A DNA stretch of 28,177 nucleotides, from the NCBI GenBank assembly GCA_030531915.1, contig JAUNMD010000002.1:1-28177 (forward strand). Reading direction: 5' to 3'. Below, one piece after another: positions 1 to 7,630 of the stretch. How positions within the stretch are numbered: position 1 is the first letter of the stretch; each line of letters begins with the position of its first letter. The stretch is from Pseudomonadota bacterium. GTDB lineage: Bacteria > Pseudomonadota > Alphaproteobacteria > Rs-D84. The translations under genes and the position numbers were made by a program. The notes beneath the pieces are model-generated. The model was given only the letters and a program-made list of their open reading frames with translations. It ran no database searches and was not told where the DNA came from.

Positions 1-380
1 CCGAAGATTATGGTTTCTTGGTTTCAATCGCGCGTGTGTATGAAATTCATAACTTGCAAACGGTGTTGTTGGATTATCGCTGGCACGATGCCAATGTGTC
101 GGTTGTGCATCACGCTGTCCAGCACGAGAGCAGTGAACGTGTTCGTCATGATATACTGGAATCTGTTTTAACAAGTGAAAAAGACGTACAAAAATTCTTG
201 GATTTGACACGTGAATTGCACCAGCATTTTTGGCTGTTTGGATTTTTGCCCGTTATTCGTCGCAAGCAATATTCGCTGGTCAAGACGAAGTATTATTTGT
301 TTGAAAAAATCCCATTGTTACGTGTCCAAGACGGAAAAATATATTTGTTTGAGTTTATAAAAATAGGAAACTTGCGATGA
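1..380 (+). CDS. Glycosyltransferase family 2, C-terminal part (cut by window edge)
   Basis: The reading frame is open from base 3 to a TGA at 378-380, so the gene starts left of the window. The visible protein begins EDYGFLVSIARVYEIHNLQ and continues with VLLDYRWHDANVS. That resembles the end of the GT-A catalytic domain of family 2 glycosyltransferases, where an ED pair is followed by a stretch like 'NL..VLL.YR.H..N.S'. The last 60 residues are basic and aromatic, a common tail for membrane-associated sugar transferases. GT2 enzymes move a sugar from a nucleotide donor, here probably onto LPS or another surface glycan, judging from the two downstream transferases. The stop overlaps the next start by four bases (ATGA), which indicates translational coupling. 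The donor and acceptor sugars cannot be read from this fragment. Confidence 0.75.
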   Translation, partial: EDYGFLVSIARVYEIHNLQTVLLDYRWHDANVSVVHHAVQHESSERVRHDILESVLTSEKDVQKFLDLTRELHQHFWLFGFLPVIRRKQYSLVKTKYYLFEKIPLLRVQDGKIYLFEFIKIGNLR

Positions 381-2299
381 ACCCAATAAATATTGCTTTT
401 TGCATCAATGACGGGTACACCCCACAACTGGCGGTCGTTCTGACATCAATCATGAAAAACACCACGCGCAATGTCGTGGCGTATGTTTTTTCATCTGATA
501 TGTCGGACGCGTCCAAACAGAAATTAAATAAACTGAAATTATTTTTCAAAAATCTGGCCATAAATTTTGTCGCCGTATCTGATGCAGAATTACGGGCGTT
601 GCCACGCACCATTGATTATATATCGGTTGAAACATATTACCGGTATTTAATCCCAGAATTGCTGCCAGAATTGGACAAGGTATTATACTTGGACGCCGAC
701 ATCGTCGTTCGTGGCGATATTGCACCGCTGTATGATTTTGATATGGCTGATTGTTATATCGCCGGTGCAAATGATTTGTGGGTTTATGATACAAAGTACA
801 AGGATAAAATCGGATTTGCCCAAAATGAATTATATGTAAATGCGGGCGTCTTGCTGATGAATTTGAAAAAAATGCGTGCCGAAAAAATGGCCCAGACATT
901 GATTCAGGAAACCACCAAATTGGCGGGCAAAATTCAGTACCAGGATCAAGATGTCTTGAACATCGTATGCCGTGGTCATGTCGCAGAATTTGACAGCATT
1001 TATAACTATACATCGCATAACATATATGATGAACAGGCGAAATTAAATTCGGCGGTAATCATTCACTATACGGGTGCAAAAAAGCCATGGCTGAAAGATA
1101 AACGCCACCCAATGAAGAAATTTTGGATTAAATATGCAAGGGAGTATGAAAAAATGGCACATAAAAAATTGCGCGTTGCATTATTGATTGATGAATTTTT
1201 TGGCGGGGCGGGCACGCAATTTGGCGGCTATGGAATGTTGGCACGAAATTATATTGCGAAATATATACCATGTGACGATATTAAAATGGACGTTTTATTG
1301 GGTGGGCGTGGTCACCGGTTTACGTCGCGCAAATACCATGTTGATAATGTCAATCTGTATCGGTTACCGCGCAAACATTGGGCATCGCGTTTATTCTTGC
1401 GTCGCAAAAACTATGATGTGTATGTGTCTATTGAATTGACCGACGATTGGGTTTTGCGTCATGAAACAAATAAAAACAAGAAACTGATTTTGTGGATTCA
1501 AGACCCACGTCCAAAATACGAATGGGACGAAATCGCCACAATGAAATTGATGCCTGAACCGAATTATTATAACCAGCGTATTTATGATACGGTGCACGGG
1601 TGGTATGAAAATGGTCGGGTGCGTTTTGTGTCCCAGGGTCATTTCTTGAATCAAAAGGCGGTTGATTTATACAATCTGGACAAAAATGTTCCAATTCAAT
1701 ATATGCCAAATCCCATAGAGGTCGACGCCGATTTTGATGTCAAAAATTATAAAAAGAAGAACATGGTTATCTTCCTTGGTCGATTGGAAGATGTTAAACG
1801 TGGTTGGCTGTTTTGTGAAACGGCGCGCCGTATGCCCGAATATGAATTTTGGGTCTTGGGCCGCATAAATACAAACAAGGCAGAAACTGCGAATTTCTGG
1901 AAACAATACCAAGATATTCCGAATTGGCATTTTGCGGGTCATGTTGATGGCGCACGCAAAACGCAATTCTTGCAGGACGCCAAAATATTGATGAACACAT
2001 CGATACACGAGGCATTACCCGTATCATTTTTAGAGGCCATGTCATACGGTTGTGCATTGGTCAGCAATCGCAACCCCGATGATTTAACATCAAAATTTGG
2101 TGTTTGGACGGGCGACGTGCTGGGCGATGGATTTGATAAAATAGATTTGTATGTGAATGCGGTTCGTGAATTGATGTCAAATGAACCCAAACGCAAAAAG
2201 TTGGGTCTGGCGGCACGTGAATATGTCCAGCAAATTCACAACATTCCAAAATTTATCAACGATATGCGTGATGTGATATATCAAGAGACCGGTAAATGA
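377..2299 (+). CDS. Two-domain glycosyltransferase, GT8 fused to GT4
   Basis: The protein has 640 residues and two enzymes in one chain. Residues 1-260 are a GT8 domain (LPS galactosyl/glucosyltransferase type). It has the metal-binding DxD in YLDADIV (105-108) and the HYTG..KPW motif (230-237) that contacts donor phosphate and metal. Residues 262-640 are a GT4 domain: it opens with a Rossmann-like strand (LRVALLID), and later has the donor-binding region LGRLEDVKRGW and an E-x7-E motif in HEALPVSFLEAMSYG. The gene overlaps its neighbours by four bases on each side, so it belongs to a coupled glycan operon. It probably adds two successive sugars to a surface polysaccharide; the sugars are unknown. 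An in-frame ATG at 1154, preceded by AGGGAG at 1139-1144, lies at the domain boundary and could start a separate GT4 product. Confidence 0.85.
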   Translation: MNPINIAFCINDGYTPQLAVVLTSIMKNTTRNVVAYVFSSDMSDASKQKLNKLKLFFKNLAINFVAVSDAELRALPRTIDYISVETYYRYLIPELLPELDKVLYLDADIVVRGDIAPLYDFDMADCYIAGANDLWVYDTKYKDKIGFAQNELYVNAGVLLMNLKKMRAEKMAQTLIQETTKLAGKIQYQDQDVLNIVCRGHVAEFDSIYNYTSHNIYDEQAKLNSAVIIHYTGAKKPWLKDKRHPMKKFWIKYAREYEKMAHKKLRVALLIDEFFGGAGTQFGGYGMLARNYIAKYIPCDDIKMDVLLGGRGHRFTSRKYHVDNVNLYRLPRKHWASRLFLRRKNYDVYVSIELTDDWVLRHETNKNKKLILWIQDPRPKYEWDEIATMKLMPEPNYYNQRIYDTVHGWYENGRVRFVSQGHFLNQKAVDLYNLDKNVPIQYMPNPIEVDADFDVKNYKKKNMVIFLGRLEDVKRGWLFCETARRMPEYEFWVLGRINTNKAETANFWKQYQDIPNWHFAGHVDGARKTQFLQDAKILMNTSIHEALPVSFLEAMSYGCALVSNRNPDDLTSKFGVWTGDVLGDGFDKIDLYVNAVRELMSNEPKRKKLGLAAREYVQQIHNIPKFINDMRDVIYQETGK

Positions 2300-2973
2300 A
2301 TAAAAGATTAGCAAAATTACTGACTTTTTATATCGTTCCAAAGCGGTTGCGTCATCGGATTCGTGGATATTTGTGTTCTGATAAATTTTCAGATTTGATT
2401 TCGTGCCCGCGTCAGGTAATGGCAATATTACGTTCCAAAACAGCACGTGCGGATTATTGTTTGATTGAAATGAATCCGTTTCACATAGAATGTTTGTATT
2501 CTGTGTATGCGTATATGTCGCGCAAAAATAAAAAATGCGCAATTTTCACAACGCAGAAAAATTTGAAATTAAATCTGTTCCCATCTGATATAGCAACGTT
2601 TTGTATTTCACCGTATACGATACGCGTGCTGGACAGGTTGAAATTTTTTAACACGGCATCTTGCGTATTTGTGGGCAGTTATTTTATTTGGAACTATCAA
2701 AAAACGGCGGAATTTTTCTTGGCCAATTATATACAGACCCAGAAACCGTTATTGACCATTGATCATGCACCCGATATGCATCAGCCGCTGCAATCAGTAT
2801 ATAAAAATGTTCATCAATTTGTGTTGGCGGACTTTATGTCAAAAATATACAAGATGCCTGTTATTTGGCCCATTGTATTCCCATGCGATAATTCAAACAT
2901 GACCAAGGACAAGAATAAATTTGTCTCGGTTGGTGTTATCGGTGATTCAAACCGTCGTGATATGGATACATGA
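2296..2973 (+). CDS. Glycosyltransferase, 5' part of a split gene
   Basis: It starts at an ATGA overlap with the preceding gene and gives 225 residues. The N-terminal half is basic. The chain ends in SVGVIGDSNRRDMDT, which looks like the linker and first strand of a GT-B C-terminal lobe, so a glycosyltransferase would normally continue from here. The next frame (from 2970) continues directly with a sequence that suits the rest of such a lobe. I read 2296-3428 as one glycosyltransferase gene broken near 2971. A single T missing from ACATTGAAC would turn a Leu codon into the observed TGA. The alternative is two polypeptides coupled through the ATGA overlap. I do not recognise the exact family. 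Confidence 0.6.
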   Translation: MNKRLAKLLTFYIVPKRLRHRIRGYLCSDKFSDLISCPRQVMAILRSKTARADYCLIEMNPFHIECLYSVYAYMSRKNKKCAIFTTQKNLKLNLFPSDIATFCISPYTIRVLDRLKFFNTASCVFVGSYFIWNYQKTAEFFLANYIQTQKPLLTIDHAPDMHQPLQSVYKNVHQFVLADFMSKIYKMPVIWPIVFPCDNSNMTKDKNKFVSVGVIGDSNRRDMDT

Positions 2974-3428
2974 ACTGGCTGGGGACAAACCATGGTGTAA
3001 AATCCGATATAATCAGCGCAACAATATATGACGAATATCGCCCCATATTATCAAAACTGACAAATGTATGTGTATATGAACGCGCGCCGTTTGACCAGTT
3101 GTTCCGTTCGTGCCAGACGGCAACGTTTATTCCATTCCTGATACATGGCCAAACATTGGGTTATTATGACAAGGCGATAAGCGGGAACTTAAATCTGGCA
3201 TTGGCATTTGCGTTGATTCCAATCATTGATGCCCGATTGGCAAAACTGTATGGATTTTCAGATGATAACGCAATTCTGTACGATGGCCAATCTGATTGTG
3301 TTCGGGCATTGAATGCGGCCACGAAAATGTCAGATGCGGAAATATCGCAGAAACAAAATAACCTGCGGCGTTTGCAGGCACGTCATATAAAATCCAGTAT
3401 CGCGGAAATATCAAAATATCTGGATTAA
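2970..3428 (+). CDS. Glycosyltransferase, 3' part of a split gene
   Basis: This frame encodes 152 residues and overlaps the stop of the 5' part by four bases. It contains NVCVYERAPFDQLFRSCQ followed by TATFIPFLIHG. That is the usual pattern of a GT-B C-terminal lobe, in which a residue stretch of the type 'NV.VY..APFD.LF..C' precedes the donor site. It lacks an N-terminal domain and has no ribosome-binding site of its own apart from coupling, so alone it is unlikely to be a full enzyme. It ends at 3428, a few bases before a strong terminator, and is the last gene of the glycosyltransferase operon. If the frameshift is real and fixed in the population, this is a pseudogene. If it is an assembly error, the intact protein would have about 377 residues. 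Confidence 0.6.
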   Translation: MNWLGTNHGVKSDIISATIYDEYRPILSKLTNVCVYERAPFDQLFRSCQTATFIPFLIHGQTLGYYDKAISGNLNLALAFALIPIIDARLAKLYGFSDDNAILYDGQSDCVRALNAATKMSDAEISQKQNNLRRLQARHIKSSIAEISKYLD

Positions 3429-3435
3429 ACAAGTT

Positions 3436-3459
3436 GGGGGGGGCACGCCCCCCATTTTT
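3436..3459 (+). terminator. Intrinsic terminator of the glycosyltransferase operon
   Basis: A run of eight G (3436-3443), a short CACG loop and six C (3448-3453) form a very stable stem. It is followed by ATTTTTA on the + strand. The T-tract overlaps the stop codon of the convergent minus-strand gene. The minus strand has no T-run after the stem, so the signal serves the + strand. Confidence 0.8.
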
Positions 3460-3961
3460 AATAAAAAATTCTGAAAACATAACGCCAGCATGCCAGATTC
3501 AAGAAAGCATATTCATTGCTGCCGTCTTTCTTTAATGCGGCAATGGTCGATGTACCAGTGGTTGTTTCGATTGTATTTTCGGTCAAAGTGACGCCGTGCG
3601 ATATCGGAAATGCCAAATTTCCATTTTGACCAGATGGTGTCCAATTAGAGCAATATTCGCCCACAGAATACCCCGCATCATCGGACACGCATTTTAATAA
3701 AACGTCACCCCATGAATGCAGTGGGTTCAGCCCCAGATTATGTGTGGCAATGGTTCTGGTTGCGCTGGTTGGTTGAAATTCTGGGCTGATCCAAACCTTG
3801 AACGCCGCGTCTGCGCGTGCCAGCATTATGCCACCGGCGGTCACGCCGTCGTGCACGCGCAGGGTTTTGTTGGTTGTATCAACGGTAATTTCACCATCTG
3901 CACCGGTAAAGTTTTTATGCTCGTCGGCTGTTCCCCGACGAAACTGAATTTGTCTGGACAT
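3458..3961 (-). CDS. Mtd N-terminal-domain protein (phage tail-fibre-like), 167 aa
   Basis: The chosen start is the ATG at 3961-3959 because AAAGGAAA lies just upstream; a longer frame to 4021 would run through the terminator hairpin in the leader. The protein opens MSRQIQFRRGTADEHKNFTG and continues GADGEITVDTTNKTLRVHDG. This is the small repeat-like domain found at the N terminus of the phage major tropism determinant and of many tail-fibre or surface proteins. The rest (about 110 residues) has GLNPLHSWGDVLLKCVSDD and ends in an aromatic tail; I do not recognise it as a family. There are no other phage genes nearby, so this is either a domesticated tail-fibre gene or a stand-alone surface protein. 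Convergent with the glycosyltransferases and divergent from ldh. Confidence 0.65.
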   Translation of the reverse strand: MSRQIQFRRGTADEHKNFTGADGEITVDTTNKTLRVHDGVTAGGIMLARADAAFKVWISPEFQPTSATRTIATHNLGLNPLHSWGDVLLKCVSDDAGYSVGEYCSNWTPSGQNGNLAFPISHGVTLTENTIETTTGTSTIAALKKDGSNEYAFLNLACWRYVFRIFY

Positions 3962-3995
3962 GTTTTTTCCTTTGATTGATTTTGTGAAATTGAAT

Positions 3996-4024
3996 AAAAA
4001 AAGACCGATGCGGTCATGCATCGG
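3996..4024 (-). terminator. Promoter-proximal terminator hairpin (possible attenuator)
   Basis: On the minus strand CCGATGC (4024-4018) pairs with GCATCGG (4011-4005) around a six-base loop and is followed by TCTTTTTTTA. It lies between the only visible minus-strand promoter (4036-4064) and the start of the Mtd-N-like gene at 3961. No minus-strand gene lies upstream that it could terminate. Confidence 0.7.
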
Positions 4025-4035
4025 CGAATGTGCAT

Positions 4036-4064
4036 ATTATATCACAAAACGCGTAAAAAATCAA
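4036..4064 (-). promoter_or_regulatory. Minus-strand promoter for the Mtd-N-like gene
   Basis: On the minus strand TTGATT (4064-4059), a 17-base spacer and TATAAT (4041-4036) are present, with an extended -10 TGA just before it. The expected transcription start is near 4029, only a few bases before the terminator hairpin. Confidence 0.65.
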
Positions 4065-4092
4065 TGTGATAATAAATTCCCACCGCATATTC

Positions 4093-4121
4093 TGGACGGT
4101 GGGGCAAAAATTTGATATAAT
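4093..4121 (+). promoter_or_regulatory. Promoter of ldh
   Basis: TGGACG (4093-4098), a 17-base spacer and TATAAT (4116-4121) lie upstream of ldh; the -10 is extended (TGATATAAT). It is divergent from the minus-strand promoter at 4036-4064. A purine-rich GAGAGGGA before the ATG at 4153 is the ribosome-binding site. Confidence 0.6.
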
Positions 4122-4152
4122 CAGACCGACCAAAAAAATAGAGAGGGAACAC

Positions 4153-5088
4153 ATGAAAATTGCAATTATTGGTATTGGTACGGTTGGTTCGGCCGTTGCA
4201 ACCGCGGTTAAAAATACGGGCTTTGTACACGAAATAGTATTGTTTGATCGTGACGCAATTCGCGCACGTGCCGCCGCCGAAGATTTGGGCCACGCCGCCA
4301 GCTTTGGTTTTGACGTTAAAATTTCCGCGGTCAGTAATTATCGCGGCATTCGCGGTTCTGACATTGTGATTATTTCTGCGGGTGCAAACCAGAAACCCGG
4401 CGAAACGCGCACAGATTTGTTGAATAAGAATGTTGCGGTTATATCGGACATTGTCCCACGTGTTATGGCAAATGTTGACCCAAAGCATGTTCGCATTATC
4501 GTTGTGACAAATCCGTTGGACGTGATGGTTATGCTGACCCAGAAATTGTCAAAGTTGCCGGCGTCCCGCGTAATCGGTACGGGAACTATGTTGGATTCCG
4601 CGCGCCTGCGCACAATTTTATCACGTCAACTGTCGGTGTCGACCCAGTCCATCAATGCATACGTTTTGGGCGAACATGGTGATTCCAGTATGGTAAACTG
4701 GACATCTGCCACGATTGGTGCGGTTGCGCTGGACGATTTCTGTCGCCAGATGAAAACGCCATTGCCCGCAACAACGCGTGCAACGATTGAACATCGCGTG
4801 CGTAATGCGGCATATGAAATCATTCAGGGCCGTGGTGCAACATGGGACGGTATTGGTGCGGCGGCGGCGGACTTGCTGCGTTGCATCATCAATAATGAAC
4901 ATCGTATCTTGACCGTCAGTTGCGTAAACGGCGCGGGTGCGAATATGGTCGCAATGTCTTTGCCACGCGTGGTTGGTGCGGACGGTGCATCTGCCCCGAT
5001 TATGCCGAAAATGTCGGCATCTGAATCTGCGGCATTGCGCAAGTGTGCAAAAATAATTCGCAAGAATTACGATTCGATTGGTAAATAA
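4153..5088 (+). CDS. ldh: L-lactate dehydrogenase
   Basis: The product has 311 residues, the usual length for bacterial L-LDH. The start at 4153 follows GAGAGGGA; the frame is open further left but lacks a better site. The N-terminal Rossmann motif is GIGTVGSAV for NAD binding. GANQKPGETR is the mobile-loop region: Gln at the specificity position, where malate dehydrogenases carry Arg, points to lactate/pyruvate. NPLDVMVML and VIGTGTMLDSARLR are conserved in the LDH/MDH superfamily, and GEHGDSS (near residue 173) holds the catalytic His. The enzyme interconverts pyruvate and lactate with NADH in the cytoplasm, so a fermentative lifestyle is likely. It is monocistronic, with its own promoter and a probable terminator. 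Codon use matches the neighbouring housekeeping genes. Confidence 0.9.
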   Translation: MKIAIIGIGTVGSAVATAVKNTGFVHEIVLFDRDAIRARAAAEDLGHAASFGFDVKISAVSNYRGIRGSDIVIISAGANQKPGETRTDLLNKNVAVISDIVPRVMANVDPKHVRIIVVTNPLDVMVMLTQKLSKLPASRVIGTGTMLDSARLRTILSRQLSVSTQSINAYVLGEHGDSSMVNWTSATIGAVALDDFCRQMKTPLPATTRATIEHRVRNAAYEIIQGRGATWDGIGAAAADLLRCIINNEHRILTVSCVNGAGANMVAMSLPRVVGADGASAPIMPKMSASESAALRKCAKIIRKNYDSIGK

Positions 5089-5093
5089 TCACA

Positions 5094-5122
5094 CGCGGAC
5101 ATGCAATGCGTCCGCGGCGTTT
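5094..5122 (+). terminator. Probable terminator after ldh
   Basis: CGCGGAC (5094-5100) and GTCCGCG (5110-5116) form a seven-bp GC-rich stem six bases after the ldh stop. The following tract (GCGTTTAT) is only weakly T-rich, so this is probable rather than certain. Confidence 0.45.
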
Positions 5123-5157
5123 ATGGATTCAATCATATTTAATATCATCGCCCCCAT

Positions 5158-5166
5158 TGGTATAAT
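5158..5166 (+). promoter_or_regulatory. Extended -10 promoter of the GNAT gene
   Basis: TGGTATAAT is an extended -10 (TGN plus TATAAT at 5161-5166). Only a poor -35 (TTTAAT at 5138-5143, spacer 17) is visible. The start codon at 5192 follows by 25 bases, with GGGGGA as ribosome-binding site. Confidence 0.55.
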
Positions 5167-5191
5167 TTGCATACAGATGGGGGATTTTTAT

Positions 5192-5497
5192 ATGCCTGAT
5201 AACATTACATATACGCTGTATTCAAATGGTTTGGGTTTCAGTGCCGACGTGCTGGGCCGGCATATTGGTGAAATCACATTCTTTCGCGTTGGAATTGATA
5301 AATTTGTTATCGACCACACCGCGGTTGTGCCCGAATATCGCAATGCCCAGGTTGGACGAAATTTGGTGCGTCAGGTATGCAATCTGGCGCGCCAACAACA
5401 TCGCAAGATTATACCCCTGTGCCCCTTTGCACGCGCGATGTTTGGTCGATACGCGGAATTTGATGATGTGCGTTTAATGAATCACAGCCAGTTGTAA
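5192..5497 (+). CDS. Small GNAT-fold N-acetyltransferase, YjdJ type
   Basis: The product has 101 residues. I chose ATG 5192 because GGGGGA lies eight bases upstream; a start at 5177 is possible but would absorb that site. The core IDHTAVVPEYRNAQVGRNLV followed by KIIPLCPFARAMFGRY is characteristic of the short YjdJ-like GNAT family: an acceptor-side strand, the acetyl-CoA pyrophosphate loop (here RNAQVGRNL, normally R-G-x-G-x-G/A), and the 'CPF...' motif near the end. The family is small and its substrates are mostly unknown. The glycine-poor CoA loop is typical of this subgroup. It has its own promoter and no obvious partner; it lies between ldh and the CPHC redox gene. Confidence 0.75.
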   Translation: MPDNITYTLYSNGLGFSADVLGRHIGEITFFRVGIDKFVIDHTAVVPEYRNAQVGRNLVRQVCNLARQQHRKIIPLCPFARAMFGRYAEFDDVRLMNHSQL

Positions 5498-5520
5498 TTC
5501 AGATATTTTGAAAAAATGTC

Positions 5521-5549
5521 TTGCGCCACTTGCATGGTCTTTCTATAAT
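5521..5549 (+). promoter_or_regulatory. Promoter of the CPHC redox gene
   Basis: TATAAT at 5544-5549 has a weak -35 candidate (TTGCGC, 5521-5526) at a 17-base spacing. A strong AAAAGGAGAA ribosome-binding site precedes the ATG at 5572. Confidence 0.5.
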
Positions 5550-5571
5550 CACGGCAGGAAAAGGAGAAAAA

Positions 5572-6153
5572 ATGAAAAAATTATCTATTTTGTCGGCTGT
5601 ATTGGGTATGGCTGCGTTCGGTGCGGCGTCTGCTGCGGATATCGCGATTTATCATTCCCCAACATGCCCACACTGCCATCACGCACGTGAATTTATAGAG
5701 GGCCAGTTGGTCTATGAATACCCAACCGTTTCGGTCAACGAAATCAACGTTATGGTTCCTGAAAATGTTGAAAAATTCCAAGATGCATTGGCAAAATGCG
5801 AATATGATTCTGGTGGTGTACCTGTAATCGTTATTGGTGAAAAATGCTTCCAAGGTTATGCGGATTTCATGCAACAGGATTTGCGTGACGCGGTCGAAGC
5901 AGATATGAGCGATGCTGACAAGGCAACCGCCGCCGAAAACCGCAAGGCATATGAACAAGACGCCGAAGGGTTCAAGGCCGCACATGCCGATCGTGCAAAT
6001 GCGATTTCTGAATATAACGCTACCACGGCTGCATCTGACGAAACTGCGCAAAAAAAAAGTGATGTAAAGCACGGCACAACAGCATACTTCTATGGTTTGC
6101 TGATTGTACTGGTTGCGGCATTGGGATTTGTTCTGGTTCGCAAGAAAAAATAA
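5572..6153 (+). CDS. Membrane-anchored periplasmic thioredoxin/glutaredoxin-like protein
   Basis: The start at 5572 is fixed by AAGGAG and by a classic signal peptide: MKK, a hydrophobic core, then AASA before ADIAIYH. The mature 172-residue protein opens with a glutaredoxin-like strand and the redox motif CPHC (residues 32-35). GVPVIVIGEKCFQGY carries the cis-proline and a third cysteine. The middle region (about 120-165) is charged and helical. A C-terminal hydrophobic helix (about 168-188) followed by RKKK should anchor it in the inner membrane with the domain in the periplasm. It probably reduces, oxidises or isomerises thiols of exported proteins, such as the envelope proteins encoded downstream. 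It is followed 38 bases later by cvpA, probably in one transcript. The exact partner is unknown. Confidence 0.7.
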   Translation: MKKLSILSAVLGMAAFGAASAADIAIYHSPTCPHCHHAREFIEGQLVYEYPTVSVNEINVMVPENVEKFQDALAKCEYDSGGVPVIVIGEKCFQGYADFMQQDLRDAVEADMSDADKATAAENRKAYEQDAEGFKAAHADRANAISEYNATTAASDETAQKKSDVKHGTTAYFYGLLIVLVAALGFVLVRKKK

Positions 6154-6191
6154 TCGCGTCACGCAAGTAACAGAATCGCTGGGGACACCGT

Positions 6192-6941
6192 ATGTTTGAT
6201 TTAACAACGCTTGACTATATCTATGTGGGTGTTTTATTGGCATCCACTGTTTGGGCAACAATCCGTGGTGGGGTTTACGAAACAATCGCAACCCTGTCGT
6301 GGGTTGCGGCGGCGGTGTCTGCGCGATTTGCGTCTCCATTGTTGGATTCGCTGTTGCAACGTTGGTTTGACCTGACGGATTCGACGGTCGGAACATTGGT
6401 TGCATCATACTTTATCGTGTTCTTTGCAATTTTGTTGTTGGTTGGTTTCTTTAACCAGAAATTGCGCGACAAAATTCAGGCCAGCATGATAAAGGTTACC
6501 GATCACACACTGGGCGTAATATTTGGTATTGTGCGCGGTATATTCGTTATGGGCGTCGTGTATTGGATTATGCTGTGGTATTATTCCGATGCACCACAAA
6601 TGCCCCAGTGGATTGCCGATGCGCGCACGCGTCCGGTTATGCAGTTGACGGCGGTAAAATTGGACGAATGGTTCGTGCCTGGGGCTGAAAACAAGTTGCT
6701 GGCGCGCGATATGGCGGGTTCTCGTGAATCGATTGAAATCTATAATAATTTGATAAATCCGGCGGTGTCTGATTCAAAACAGAAAGCAAGCGACGGCACA
6801 AAAACAGAAAATGCCGCGGCCCCTGAAACAGGGTATAAATCGTCTGAACGCACCGCATTGGAAAATCAGTTATTACAGATTGAAACCGCCGCCCGTGCCG
6901 AAGAGGCACGCGATGCCACCCCCGACATTGATGCAGAATAG
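6192..6941 (+). CDS. cvpA: CvpA family inner-membrane protein
   Basis: The product has 249 residues; the start follows a GGGGA site. The N-terminal 160 residues have the CvpA layout: four hydrophobic segments and conserved features such as the opening DYIYVGVLL, a GGVYETIATLSW turn between the first two helices, and TLGVIFGIVRGIFVMGVVYW for the last two. CvpA proteins sit in the inner membrane and have been linked to colicin V export, biofilm formation and envelope tolerance to stress. The molecular activity is not settled. The C-terminal 80 residues are hydrophilic, Ala/Glu/Lys-rich and probably disordered in the cytoplasm, which makes this version longer than the approximately 160-residue E. 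coli protein. A strong terminator follows, closing the unit with the CPHC gene. Confidence 0.85.
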   Translation: MFDLTTLDYIYVGVLLASTVWATIRGGVYETIATLSWVAAAVSARFASPLLDSLLQRWFDLTDSTVGTLVASYFIVFFAILLLVGFFNQKLRDKIQASMIKVTDHTLGVIFGIVRGIFVMGVVYWIMLWYYSDAPQMPQWIADARTRPVMQLTAVKLDEWFVPGAENKLLARDMAGSRESIEIYNNLINPAVSDSKQKASDGTKTENAAAPETGYKSSERTALENQLLQIETAARAEEARDATPDIDAE

Positions 6942-6961
6942 GGCGCAAATAAAAATTCATT

Positions 6962-6989
6962 CACCGCACAATTCGTGCGGTGTTTTTTT
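6962..6989 (+). terminator. Intrinsic terminator after cvpA
   Basis: CACCGCAC (6962-6969) and GTGCGGTG (6975-6982) form a perfect eight-bp stem with a five-base loop, followed by TTTTTTT. Confidence 0.9.
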
Positions 6990-7061
6990 ATGAAATCGTT
7001 CCCGATGACATTACGCGCCCGATATGAAAAAATAGTGGTACATAACCAATGGGGGCGCAGA

Positions 7062-7583
7062 ATGTTTCTCAGATTAAAAATTTGCACAACTGTATTATTC
7101 CTGTATGAAATCATTGCGGTGATATTGCTGCATTTACCGAACACGTGCGCAACACTGTTTGGATTGCCGTTTTGTTCAGACGCGGTGTATAAATACTTTA
7201 TCGTATGTGCCGCCGTGCCAATGATTGCATTTCTGATTGCAATGTGGATTCGTCAAATTGTTGTTGCGCATCGCCGGCGTCATTCGGTGTTGCGTCGGGC
7301 GCGTGGCGCGGTGCGCGCAATCGCCGAAAATGTGCGTGACCACGTCGCGGGTCACATCAGTCAACCAGATATGGAAAAAATGATTGCGGCGGCGTTACTG
7401 ATGGGTGTCAAACGCTATGCGCGCCGTCACGGAAATATTCGCCGCTGGTTGGACGAAATCAATAACCCGAATTATTATGCCGATGCGTCCGATTTTGACG
7501 ATGCAGAATATGATGATGACGAATATGACGAAGAATCACGCCCCACATCGCGCCGTAATTATCGCCCGCATCACGACAGATAA
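7062..7583 (+). CDS. Hypothetical two-TM membrane protein with acidic tail
   Basis: I place the start at ATG 7062, which follows GGGGGCGCAG; an upstream frame begins inside the cvpA terminator and is not credible. The 173-residue product has two hydrophobic segments (about residues 6-24 and 44-63) separated by a short loop with two Cys. A strongly basic stretch (HRRRHSVLRRARGAVR) follows. The C-terminal region turns highly acidic (DASDFDDAEYDDDEYDEE) and then basic again. I do not recognise the family. The two TM helices plus charged cytoplasmic tail suggest a small inner-membrane protein that could bind nucleic acid or another protein through the tail. Composition matches the flanking genes. 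A hairpin terminator follows at 7605. Confidence 0.6.
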   Translation: MFLRLKICTTVLFLYEIIAVILLHLPNTCATLFGLPFCSDAVYKYFIVCAAVPMIAFLIAMWIRQIVVAHRRRHSVLRRARGAVRAIAENVRDHVAGHISQPDMEKMIAAALLMGVKRYARRHGNIRRWLDEINNPNYYADASDFDDAEYDDDEYDEESRPTSRRNYRPHHDR

Positions 7584-7604
7584 TCGCATTTCCTTGGTAT
7601 CCGG

Positions 7605-7629
7605 TATGCCCCCACGCGGGGCATATTTT
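7605..7629 (+). terminator. Terminator after the two-TM gene
   Basis: TATGCCCC (7605-7612) and GGGGCATA (7618-7625) form an eight-bp stem with loop CACGC, followed by TTTT (7626-7629). Confidence 0.65.
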
Positions 7630-7630
7630 G

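Noticed and set aside
3458..3961. Prophage around the tail-fibre-like gene
   Set aside because: Neighbouring genes are metabolic or glycan genes; no capsid, terminase, portal or integrase is visible.
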